A program made the translations under genes and the position numbers. Shown here piece after piece: positions 1-7,266 of a stretch of 64,000 bases of DNA. A model generated the notes under the pieces. It was given only the letters and a program-made list of their open reading frames with translations, did not search any database and had not been told where the DNA came from. Numbering within the stretch: position 1 is the first letter of the stretch; each line of letters opens with the position of its first letter. The DNA is from Lachnospira pectinoschiza (lineage in GTDB: Bacteria > Bacillota > Clostridia > Lachnospirales > Lachnospiraceae), in the NCBI RefSeq assembly GCF_900103815.1, contig NZ_FNHZ01000007.1:1-64000 (forward strand), in the 5' to 3' direction.

Positions 1-173
1 CAAGTCGGGACGGGATAAACGCTGAAGGCATCTAAGCGTGAAGCCCCCCTCAAGATGAGATATCCCATACGAATGTAGTAAGACCCCTTGAAGACGACGA
101 GGTTGATAGGCAAAAGGTGGAAGCGTGGTGACATGTGGAGCTGATTTGTACTAATAGGTCGAGGGCTTAACCA
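1..173 (+). rRNA. 23S ribosomal RNA, 3' end (partial)
   Basis: The first ~173 bases match the conserved 3' end of bacterial 23S rRNA: the GACGGGATAAACGCTGAAGG stretch, the GTACTAATAGGTCGAGGG block and the terminal GCTTAACCA. The rest of the gene lies upstream of the window. The end is placed by resemblance to Firmicutes 23S ends and may be off by a few bases. The next ~125 bases contain no recognisable 5S rRNA; tRNA-Trp follows instead. Confidence 0.95.
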
Positions 174-299
174 AGTAAGGTTAAGGTTTGGATAGAGAGT
201 GAGAAATCACTGAACAATACGAGGGTTATTCTTTAAGGATAATCAAACGGATGAATATATTTAATGTGCAGTTTTGAAGGAATGAATACATTTCCTTAT

Positions 300-370
300 A
301 GGGGTGTGGTGAAGTGGTATCATAGGGGTCTCCAAAACCTTTGGTGGGAGTTCGATTCTCTCCACCCCTG
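300..370 (+). tRNA. tRNA-Trp (CCA anticodon)
   Basis: A cloverleaf can be drawn by hand. The acceptor stem is AGGGGTG with CACCCCT and a G discriminator. The anticodon loop is CTCCAAA, giving anticodon CCA. The T arm carries GTTCGATTC. The 3' CCA is not encoded, because TTAAG follows, so it must be added by nucleotidyltransferase. The gene sits ~127 bases after the 23S end with its own terminator just downstream, so it is probably co-transcribed with the rRNA operon. Confidence 0.95.
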
Positions 371-381
371 TTAAGATTTAA

Positions 382-408
382 GGCATCGGTTTTACCGGTG
401 CTTTTTTT
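382..408 (+). terminator. Rho-independent terminator of rrn/tRNA-Trp unit
   Basis: GCATCGGT pairs with ACCGGTGC across a TTT loop (one G-U pair) and is followed by seven T. It probably ends the rRNA-tRNA transcript. Confidence 0.85.
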
Positions 409-1252
409 GTGCTCTAAATTCGCCCATATAGCCCCTAAATCATTTTCTAAGAGAGAAACCTCTTATCTATTAAATCACCTCATATAAAGAAGATAGATGT
501 CATATAAGCCATATAAGCTATATTTGCTAAAAAGCCATATAAAGTTATATCTGCTAAATAATCTATACAGAGCTATATAGGCTGATCTAATGCTATATAA
601 GTTTATCTAAAGGAATATAGAAATAAATCTATTAATCCTTCTAAATTGCTCCAGCAGATAATATAGGGATATACAAATCAAGTTTGGTACCATTTTTAAA
701 CTAGTACTGTGTTAGTTTCCTAAAAATCTTTATACTTAGCATATGGTTTATATAGAATTCTTTATCTTTCTACTAAAGTTTTTTCCAAAATATTGTATAC
801 AAATTAAGTAAAAATTAGATTTGGATTAATAAAATAAAGTGGATTTTTGAAAAATTCCATATAAATAATACATAAGTTTAGATAAAAGCTGATACTATTT
901 AAATTAACTGATAATATCAATTTATTTAGAAATTAATTCTTTGTATAAGTATGAATTTTATGTATAATATTGAAATAATTACCTAATAAAATAAAGTAAA
1001 ATTTAAAAATAGGAAAAAATATAAAAAAATATGGGACATAATTTAAGGAAATTAGGCTGAAATTGCTTTACTTTTTAAGTAAATACATAAAAAATACATT
1101 ACAAAATTAAGACAAAACTGTGTTAAATTTCAGACAACCCAATTTGTAAAGTGATGTAAAGGCAGATAAATACTAGGTTTCAACGAATGTTAATTTTTAA
1201 ACAACTAACTTTTAGATGTCATACCAATTTTTTGTTTGCAAGAAGAATTCTA
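409..1252. other. AT-rich spacer without genes
   Basis: No open frame with a ribosome-binding site or recognisable protein was found here on either strand. The first part (about 500-615) holds degenerate ATATAA-rich repeats, listed separately. The rest is very AT-rich, with no clear hairpin or promoter before the pckA promoter at 1253. Confidence 0.5.
500..615. repeat. Degenerate ~26-bp tandem repeats
   Basis: Two adjacent copies are clear: one at 506-530 beginning AAGCCATATAAGCTATAT, and one at 532-559 beginning AAGCCATATAAAGTTATAT. Both end in TGCTAA. Further weaker GCTATATA units follow near 572 and 590. The units are short and diverged; no function can be assigned from sequence. Confidence 0.4.
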
Positions 1253-1280
1253 TTGATTTTATCAATCTTTAATGTATAAT
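1253..1280 (+). promoter_or_regulatory. Predicted sigma-A promoter of pckA
   Basis: TTGATT (1253-1258), a 16-base spacer and TATAAT (1275-1280), 55 bases upstream of the pckA start codon. Confidence 0.6.
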
Positions 1281-1335
1281 AGGAATTAAGTTGTTTAAAT
1301 TATAACAATAATAAATTAAAGAGAGGTTTTTGACT

Positions 1336-2949
1336 ATGGCATCAATCGATTTAAGCAAGTATGGGATCACAGGCGCTACTGAAGTGATTTATAACCCATC
1401 TTATGAAGAACTTTACAAGGCTGAGACAGATCCAAGCCTTACAGGATATGATAAGGGACAGGTTACTGAATTAGGCGCAGTAAACGTTATGACAGGTATT
1501 TATACTGGACGTTCACCTAAAGATAAGTTCATCGTTATGGATGAAAAGTCTAAGGATACAGTATGGTGGACAACACCTGAATATCCTAACGATAACCATC
1601 CAGCTTCACAGGAAGCTTGGGAGGCTTGTAAAGAATTAGCAGTTAAGGAGCTTTCTGGTAAGAAACTTTATGTAGTAGATGGTTTCTGTGGAGCTAATGA
1701 AGGAACACGTCTTGCTGTTCGTTTCATCATGGAAGTAGCTTGGCAGGCACATTTTGTTAGAAACATGTTCATTAAGCCAACAGCTGAAGAAGAAGCTAAC
1801 TTCGAACCAAACTTCGTTGTTTACACAGCTTCAAAGGCTAAGGTAGAAAACTATAAGGAACTTGGTCTTAACTCTGAGACAGCAGTTCTCTTCAACGTAA
1901 CAAGCCGTGAGCAGGTTATCCTTAACACATGGTACGGTGGAGAAATGAAGAAGGGTATGTTCTCTATGCAGAACTACTTCTTACCACTTGGCGGAATGGC
2001 TTCAATGCACTGTTCAGCTAATACAGATATGGAAGGTAAGCACACAGCTATCTTCTTTGGTCTTTCTGGTACAGGTAAGACAACACTTTCAACAGATCCA
2101 AAGAGATTATTAATTGGTGATGATGAGCACGGTTGGGACGATAATGGTGTATTTAACCTTGAAGGTGGTTGCTACGCTAAGGTTATCGGTCTTGATAAGG
2201 AATCAGAACCAGATATTTATAACGCTATTAAGAGAAACGCTCTTTTAGAGAACGTTACAGTTGATGCTAATGGTAAGATTGATTTCACAGATAAGAGTGT
2301 TACAGAGAATACTCGTGTATCTTACCCAATCGATCATATCGATAAGATTGCTCAGAAGGTTAACAAGATTTCTTCTGGTCCAGATGCAGATAACGTAATC
2401 TTCCTTTCAGCAGATGCTTTCGGAGTACTTCCTCCAGTATCTATTCTTACACCAGAGCAGACAAAGTATTACTTCCTTTCAGGATTTACTGCTAAGCTTG
2501 CTGGTACAGAAAGAGGTATTACAGAACCTACACCTACATTCTCTGCTTGCTTCGGTCAGGCTTTCCTTGAGCTTCACCCAACAAAGTATGCTGAAGAACT
2601 TGTAAAGAAGATGGAAAAGAGCGGTGCTAAGGCTTACTTAGTTAACACAGGTTGGAATGGTACAGGTAAGAGAATTTCTATTAAGGATACTCGTGGAATC
2701 ATTGATGCAATCCTTTCAGGTGATGTATTAAAGGCTCCTACAAAGAAGATTCCTTACTTCGATTTCGAAGTACCTACAGAACTTCCAGGTGTTGATCCTG
2801 CAATTCTTGATCCAAGAGATACATATGCAGATGCAACTGAATGGGAAGCAAAGGCTAAGGATCTTTCTGAGAGATTCATTAAGAACTTCAAGAAGTACGA
2901 GACAAACGAAGCTGGTAAGGCTTTAGTTGCAGCTGGTCCTCAGTTATAA
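1336..2949 (+). CDS. pckA: Phosphoenolpyruvate carboxykinase (ATP)
   Basis: Interconverts oxaloacetate + ATP and PEP + CO2 + ADP in the cytosol. In fermentative anaerobes it often runs toward oxaloacetate. The 537-residue length is normal for the ATP-dependent family. The P-loop [11 protein letters not shown] (about residues 241-251), the following DDEHGW segment and the substrate-binding [10 protein letters not shown] (about 56-65) are all present. The start is the ATG at 1336, nine bases after AGAGAGG; an in-frame TTG at 1330 lies too close to that site. The codons are strongly biased, as in pyruvate:ferredoxin oxidoreductase at 42300, suggesting high expression. The gene has its own promoter (1253) and a strong terminator (2989), so it is probably monocistronic. 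Confidence 0.97.
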   Translation: MASIDLSKYGITGATEVIYNPSYEELYKAETDPSLTGYDKGQVTELGAVNVMTGIYTGRSPKDKFIVMDEKSKDTVWWTTPEYPNDNHPASQEAWEACKELAVKELSGKKLYVVDGFCGANEGTRLAVRFIMEVAWQAHFVRNMFIKPTAEEEANFEPNFVVYTASKAKVENYKELGLNSETAVLFNVTSREQVILNTWYGGEMKKGMFSMQNYFLPLGGMASMHCSANTDMEGKHTAIFFGLSGTGKTTLSTDPKRLLIGDDEHGWDDNGVFNLEGGCYAKVIGLDKESEPDIYNAIKRNALLENVTVDANGKIDFTDKSVTENTRVSYPIDHIDKIAQKVNKISSGPDADNVIFLSADAFGVLPPVSILTPEQTKYYFLSGFTAKLAGTERGITEPTPTFSACFGQAFLELHPTKYAEELVKKMEKSGAKAYLVNTGWNGTGKRISIKDTRGIIDAILSGDVLKAPTKKIPYFDFEVPTELPGVDPAILDPRDTYADATEWEAKAKDLSERFIKNFKKYETNEAGKALVAAGPQL

Positions 2950-2988
2950 TTTGATTTATTATTGAAAGATATATAGTTGTGAATTTTG

Positions 2989-3022
2989 CTCCACTAGGAT
3001 ATTTCCTAGTGGAGTTTTTTTT
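2989..3022 (+). terminator. Rho-independent terminator of pckA
   Basis: CTCCACTAGGA and TCCTAGTGGAG form a perfect 11-bp stem with a TATT loop, followed by eight T. Confidence 0.92.
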
Positions 3023-3060
3023 ATGCGTAAAATGTGTATTTCATTTCACAAAAAGTTCAC

Positions 3061-3089
3061 TTTACAATATATTAGTACTAATGTACTAT
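3061..3089 (+). promoter_or_regulatory. Possible promoter of the flagellin-like gene
   Basis: TTTACA (3061-3066), 17 bases, then TACTAT (3084-3089). The match to the sigma-A consensus is modest. No sigma-28 type flagellar promoter was recognised. Confidence 0.35.
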
Positions 3090-3160
3090 AAATATAACAA
3101 GAGGCTAATTAATAGGCAGAAAAACATTTTTAAAGAAGGATTATAAATTGGAGGTATCTT

Positions 3161-3922
3161 ATGAGTGGAGTATCAAGTGTAACTAGTTCAAGTAACTATT
3201 ACAGCTCTATTGCATCAGGTGTTTCATTACAGTCAGCAGCAGATGGCGCAGCGGAATTAGCTATATCAGAGGCCGCTGAGGCACAAGTTAATTCCTATGA
3301 TGTAGGAAGTTCTAACGTAGAATCAGCAGTATCGGTGCTTAATATTGAAGATGCTGCCCTAGAAAGTATTACAGACTATTTACAGCAAATTAGGGAGCTA
3401 TCAATTCAAGCTTCAAACGATACCCTTTCTTCAACAGAAAAGGCTGCTATTCAAGAAGAGATTAATCAATTAAAAGAAGGTATTACAGACATTGCAGATA
3501 CAACTAACTACAATGGCATTTCACTCCTTGATGGAAGCGAAGACGATTTAAATGTGGCTACAGATGGGAATGGTTCTACAGCTACAGTTTCAACATATAA
3601 TTCGACTCTAGAAGCCTTAGGAATTGCTGATTATGACGTAACAGGAGACTTTGATATATCAGACATTGATGCTGCCTTAGAGACAGTTTCTAGTATGCGT
3701 TCAGAAACAGGTGCAACAACTAATAGTATGTCCCATATTACAGCCTATAACAGCATGGCTTCATATAACCAGTCAAGGGTTTTAAGCCAGTTGCAGGATA
3801 CAGATTATTCTGAGGCAGTAAGTGAGATGAAAAAGCAGGCTGTTTTAGACACCTATAAGCTTATGATGCAAAAGAAGCAGCAAGAAGACGAGAAGGAAAA
3901 GGCTAATATAGTCTTTCAGTAA
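3161..3922 (+). CDS. Short flagellin-like protein
   Basis: The 253-residue product resembles the conserved ends of flagellin. Residues ~28-125 follow the N-terminal D0/D1 helices (LAISEAAEAQ, then LQQIRELSIQASNDT, then NYNGISLLDGS). Residues ~165-235 follow the C-terminal D1/D0 helices (IDAALETVSSMRSETGA, then DTDYSEAVSEMKKQA). The variable middle is only ~40 residues. The extreme N terminus is Ser-rich and lacks the usual asparagine-rich flagellin start. The C-terminal tail is highly charged (KKQQEDEKEKANI), unlike the hydrophobic end that packs into the filament core. GGAGG at 3150-3154 supports the start. No other flagellar gene is nearby. It may be a minor flagellin, a filament-associated protein or a relic; family membership is clearer than role. 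Confidence 0.75.
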   Translation: MSGVSSVTSSSNYYSSIASGVSLQSAADGAAELAISEAAEAQVNSYDVGSSNVESAVSVLNIEDAALESITDYLQQIRELSIQASNDTLSSTEKAAIQEEINQLKEGITDIADTTNYNGISLLDGSEDDLNVATDGNGSTATVSTYNSTLEALGIADYDVTGDFDISDIDAALETVSSMRSETGATTNSMSHITAYNSMASYNQSRVLSQLQDTDYSEAVSEMKKQAVLDTYKLMMQKKQQEDEKEKANIVFQ

Positions 3923-4003
3923 CATTTTATAAAAACTTTATTTACTATTTGTTCATAAAATGTTATCCTAGCCAAGTAAGAAATTTTCTGAAAGGTAGAG
4001 AAT

Positions 4004-4252
4004 ATGGTAGACAGTCGTAATTTTAAGAATTTAAATTCAACTAACAGAAGCGGTAAGGGTTCATCAAGCTTAAAGAAGAATCAGTGGGTTCCTTTTGTAA
4101 TTATCGTAATTTTAGCAGTTGCATTAATTGCGCTAAATTATCTTATGATGGACATTTTACAGTGGGCTAATGACTCAGCTGCAAGCCAGACTGAGGAGAC
4201 AACAGCCGCTCTACAAATGATAACTAACAACTTTATTTTTAAATTTTTCTAG
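4004..4252 (+). CDS. Small single-pass membrane protein, unknown
   Basis: No family was recognised. The 82 residues have a basic, Ser/Asn-rich N-terminal part (about 1-27), one hydrophobic helix (VPFVIIVILAVALIALNYLM, about 29-48) and a short polar C-terminal part ending in an unusual FIFKFF. The charge distribution predicts an inside N terminus. GAAAGG lies ~8 bases before the ATG. It follows the flagellin-like gene by 80 bases and precedes a terminator, so the two may share a transcript. The C terminus becomes AT-rich and low in complexity, so the original end could have been altered. Confidence 0.5.
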   Translation: MVDSRNFKNLNSTNRSGKGSSSLKKNQWVPFVIIVILAVALIALNYLMMDILQWANDSAASQTEETTAALQMITNNFIFKFF

Positions 4253-4290
4253 ATGAATTTTAGCTAACATAGATAAAGCAAGTAAATTTA

Positions 4291-4346
4291 AAGACCTGAT
4301 TTTATTTTTATCCATTGATAAAGTAAAGTCGGGTCTTTTTATTTTT
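4291..4346 (+). terminator. Terminator after the small membrane protein gene
   Basis: AAGACCTGA pairs with TCGGGTCTT (one G-U). An inner TTTATC/GATAAA stem is possible. T-rich sequence follows. Confidence 0.75.
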
Positions 4347-4402
4347 GCTTTGTGAAGCGATTAAATTAGGATAGAATTTAGGGATATATTTTTAAATAAA
4401 AT

Positions 4403-4566
4403 TGAACGCAGTGTAAGCAATCCCCCGCTTCAAAAGCGTAAGCTTTAAGCGGGGGTATAAAGCTTACTAGTGTCAGAAGGGGTTAAAGCCCCTTCTGACA
4501 GGTGGCACAAAGTGCCACTGCGTTCATGAGGAAGTAGCGAAGCGGATTCCGAATGTCCGCTTTACT
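4403..4566 (+). ncRNA. Candidate structured RNA / multi-hairpin element
   Basis: This GC-rich island folds into a branched structure on paper. The closing stem is TGAACGCA (4403-4410) with TGCGTTCA (4519-4526). Inside are: GTAAGC/GCTTAC (4413-4418, 4462-4467) enclosing a hairpin CCCCCGCTT/AAGCGGGGG capped by a GTAA tetraloop; a perfect 12-bp hairpin TGTCAGAAGGGG/CCCCTTCTGACA (4471-4500); and GTGGCAC/GTGCCAC (4502-4518). After the closing stem comes AAGCGGA/TCCGCTT (4540-4562), extended by AGTA/TACT. A weak hairpin with a T run follows near 4574-4595. It lies between a terminator and arcC and codes for nothing recognisable. It could be a functional RNA or a palindromic mobile element; the family is unknown. 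Confidence 0.5.
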
Positions 4567-4661
4567 ATGAGAAAAGCTAGTAAATAGCTTATTTTCCTTG
4601 CGAAGGCAGGGGCTTTATTTTATAATTAAATTAATCTTTTTTTAACTTTGGAGGTTTAAAT

Positions 4662-5600
4662 ATGGAGAATAGAAGAATTGTAGTAGCACTAGGAAGAAAT
4701 GCGTTTGGTACAACATTTAATGAACAGAAAATAAATGTATCTAAAGCAGCTAAGGCAATTGCTGATTTAGTTGAGGACAAATATCAGGTTGTTGTAACTC
4801 ATAGTAATGGACCACAGGTTGGTATGATTCAGACAGCTATGACTGAATATGCTAGACTTGAGCCAGAAGATAGAACTGTAGCTCCTATGTCAGTTTGTGG
4901 CGCTATGAGCGAGGGTTACATTGGTTACGATTTACAGAATGCTATTAGAGAGGAACTTCTTAACAGAGGTATTTATAAGACAGTTTCAACTGTAATTACT
5001 CAGGTAAGAGTTGATCCTTTTGATGAAGCATTTTCAAATCCAACAAAGATTATCGGCCGCTATATGACAAAGGAAGAGGCTGAAGCTGAGGAAGAGAAGG
5101 GTAATCACGTAGTTGAGGAGGAACCAGGAAAGTTTAGAAGAATTATTGCAGCTCCAATGCCTATTGATATTTATGAAATTGATGCAATCAAGGCTTTACT
5201 TGATGCAGGTCAGGTAGTTATTGCTGCTGGCGGTGGCGGAATTCCTGTTTTACAGCAGGGTACACACCTTAAGGGCGCTTCAGCTATCATTGAAAAGGAT
5301 TATACAGCAGCTAAGCTTGCTGAATTTACAGGCGCTAAGACACTTTTATTCTTAACAGCTGCAGATAAGCTTACAATCGGACTTGGAACAGACAAGGAAG
5401 AGGAAGTTGATGACATTAAGGTTGAGGCACTTGTTAAGCATATTAACGAGGGCGACTTCCCAGCAATTACAACACTTCCTAAGGTTGATGCATCAGTTAG
5501 ATTTGTTTCAGCTATTGAAGGCTCAAGAGCAGTAATTGCAAATCTTGAAAAGGCTAAAGATGCTCTTAATGGAAAAACTGGTACAACAATTACAGCTTAG
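4662..5600 (+). CDS. arcC: Carbamate kinase-like amino acid kinase
   Basis: 312 residues, normal length for carbamate kinase, which makes ATP and carbamate from carbamoyl phosphate and ADP in fermentative arginine, agmatine or purine catabolism. Family motifs are clear: THSNGPQVG (about 46-54), PMSVCGAMSEGYIGYDLQNA, AAGGGGIPV, KGASAIIEKDYTAAKLA, and GKTGTTI at the end. The overall pattern is close to the YqeA-type branch. The first glycine-rich loop reads ALGRNAFG, with Arg12 where ALGGNA is usual. No arginine deiminase, ornithine or putrescine carbamoyltransferase lies nearby, so the carbamoyl-phosphate source is unknown. GGAGG precedes the ATG by 9 bases. The nearest upstream feature is the hairpin element at 4403. 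Confidence 0.88.
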   Translation: MENRRIVVALGRNAFGTTFNEQKINVSKAAKAIADLVEDKYQVVVTHSNGPQVGMIQTAMTEYARLEPEDRTVAPMSVCGAMSEGYIGYDLQNAIREELLNRGIYKTVSTVITQVRVDPFDEAFSNPTKIIGRYMTKEEAEAEEEKGNHVVEEEPGKFRRIIAAPMPIDIYEIDAIKALLDAGQVVIAAGGGGIPVLQQGTHLKGASAIIEKDYTAAKLAEFTGAKTLLFLTAADKLTIGLGTDKEEEVDDIKVEALVKHINEGDFPAITTLPKVDASVRFVSAIEGSRAVIANLEKAKDALNGKTGTTITA

Positions 5601-5730
5601 TTTTTAAAATTGGGTTGTTTTTTTGGAAACAGAGAAGTAATTTTTTGTGGAAAATTTATTAAGAACTTTAATAGCTAATATTTTCTAATTGTTAATAGAT
5701 TCTTATAAAAGATTTTTAAAAATGAATTTA

Positions 5731-5812
5731 AACCGGCAAATATAAGATTTCGTAAAAGAAATTAAACTTACAGTTTAATTGGCGAAAAGCTTGTATTTGC
5801 TGGTTATTTTTA
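5731..5812 (+). terminator. Long composite hairpin, probable arcC terminator
   Basis: AACCGGCAAATA (5731-5742) pairs with TATTTGCTGGTT (5794-5805), 12 bp with one G-U, and ATTTTTAT follows. The 51-base interior contains a second hairpin ATTAAAC/GTTTAAT (5761-5779). The size exceeds a simple terminator, so a small structured RNA is possible. Confidence 0.6.
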
Positions 5813-6605
5813 TATTAACTAGTTTTTTATTAGGAAAATGTTGTCGCTATTTTTCAAAAGAGAATTTATTTAAAAAACAAATTAAAGGAAAAAACATACA
5901 AAATGCAATTTTTCAAATTCGAAAAAAATTTATATGCTAGAAATATAGAAAAAATCTTTATTGGAGACATATGGACAGAAATGTTTTAGCAAAAATATAA
6001 AAAAAGTACTTTACAAATAAAAAATCCTTTGATAATATTTTGTCGTTGCAAAAACACAAACTAATTCATAAATAGTCAAACACAGATAAAAGGGGGGATT
6101 TACTGTATAAAAAAATGTAAATACCCGCTTATTTTTTTGACTATTATGTAAACGATTACACTAGTCGTATTTGAAAGTTTAAATTTGGCGATTTAGTTTC
6201 TGATTCGATTGGATTAATCAAGAAAAAACTAAAGAAAAAGTAAAAAAACAAAAAACTAACAGAGAAAGAATCAATTGATTAATATTATGCTAAAAGATGA
6301 GAGAAAAAGCCACAAGAAGATAAAGGAAGAAGTCACAAAAAGATCGAAGTAAAAGATAAAAGTAAAAGATAGAAGAAGATACAAAAAGATGGGTTTTAGT
6401 TAACCATAAATGTACTGCAAAGATAAAGACATCCCAGGGCTTAAATTAAGAAATGGGATGGTTTTGAGAATATTTTATACATATTTTAAGGCAACTTAAA
6501 TTGAGACCAATTAAATTAAACACTATACAATTATTTAAAAAATGTATAGCCAAAAGAAAACAAACAGAGAATGTTAGAAAATGAACTATAAGAAAAAATT
6601 AGTGT
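5813..6605. other. AT-rich, purine-biased intergenic stretch
   Basis: No protein-coding frame was found. Two hairpins followed by T-rich sequence stand out: GGGATTTAC with GTAAATACCC (about 6095-6126, T run to 6138) and CATCCCA/TGGGATG (6430-6460, then GTTTT). Between ~6225 and ~6400 the plus strand is strongly purine-rich, with recurring AAGTAAAAGATA-like units (two near-identical copies around 6344-6372). Either hairpin could end a small transcript, but no convincing promoter was found. Confidence 0.4.
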
Positions 6606-6616
6606 AGGAGGAAATT

Positions 6617-7018
6617 ATGCTATATTTAGGATCTAATGATTCAAAAATTTCGAATTTTAATTTAACAAAGATGTTTGAGGATTATTTTTATAATATCTTT
6701 AAAATTAATAGTATGTGCGAGAAGATCACAAATGAGGAAATTGAGAATATGATAGTGGGACATAAAATGATTGTGGTTTCTTTAGATGAGACGGTGTTAC
6801 AGACAGAACATGGAGACTTCTTATTAAATATGATAAAGAAGCTGCTTAAGAGAAAGGCTATTTATGTGAGATTTTTGATGTACGATTATGAGGATTTGCC
6901 AGCTAGCTTTTCATGGATTGTTGAGAAATATAACAAGTATATTCAACCCCTAAGCTATAATGACGATCCCTTTGATGTATTTTTTAAATATACATTTCCT
7001 AATATAGAAGTGAAATAG
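6617..7018 (+). CDS. Hypothetical protein, 133 residues
   Basis: No family was recognised. The frame is supported by AGGAGG five bases before the ATG and by its own terminator at 7079. The predicted protein is soluble, with alternating hydrophobic strands and amphipathic helices: a strand-like MIVVSLDETVL (about 51-61), a helix LLNMIKKLLKRK, a strand IYVRFLMYD, then a tryptophan-containing helix and a C-terminal FFKYTFPNI. That alpha/beta order could suit a small Rossmann-like or TIR-like fold, but no diagnostic residue confirms this. It stands alone between an AT-rich desert and the ABC-F gene. Confidence 0.6.
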   Translation: MLYLGSNDSKISNFNLTKMFEDYFYNIFKINSMCEKITNEEIENMIVGHKMIVVSLDETVLQTEHGDFLLNMIKKLLKRKAIYVRFLMYDYEDLPASFSWIVEKYNKYIQPLSYNDDPFDVFFKYTFPNIEVK

Positions 7019-7078
7019 ATTTCTTTCATAATTATAAGAAGGAAATATAATAAGAAGATTTATGATAAGATGATAAAT

Positions 7079-7125
7079 AACACCCCAGTTTTATGGCATA
7101 CATGAAGCAGGGGTGTTATTTTTAT
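7079..7125 (+). terminator. Terminator after the 133-residue orphan
   Basis: AACACCCC (7079-7086) pairs with GGGGTGTT (7110-7117), followed by ATTTTTATTTT. Confidence 0.8.
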
Positions 7126-7266
7126 TTTAAAATGTGTAAATTAGTTTTACTTGCATTTAGGCTTTATAACCTCTATAATTATTATGTTTGTGCTTTAATG
7201 GCACGTTGTTTGTAATTTTAGATTAGACTGAAATACTTTGTATTTCTATTTGGAGGTTATATTTAG

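Noticed and set aside
174..299. Possible 5S rRNA
   Set aside because: Length would fit, but none of the conserved 5S blocks is present.
3023..3160. Sigma-28 flagellar promoter upstream of the flagellin-like gene
   Set aside because: No TAAA-N15-GCCGATAA match; only a sigma-A-like candidate.
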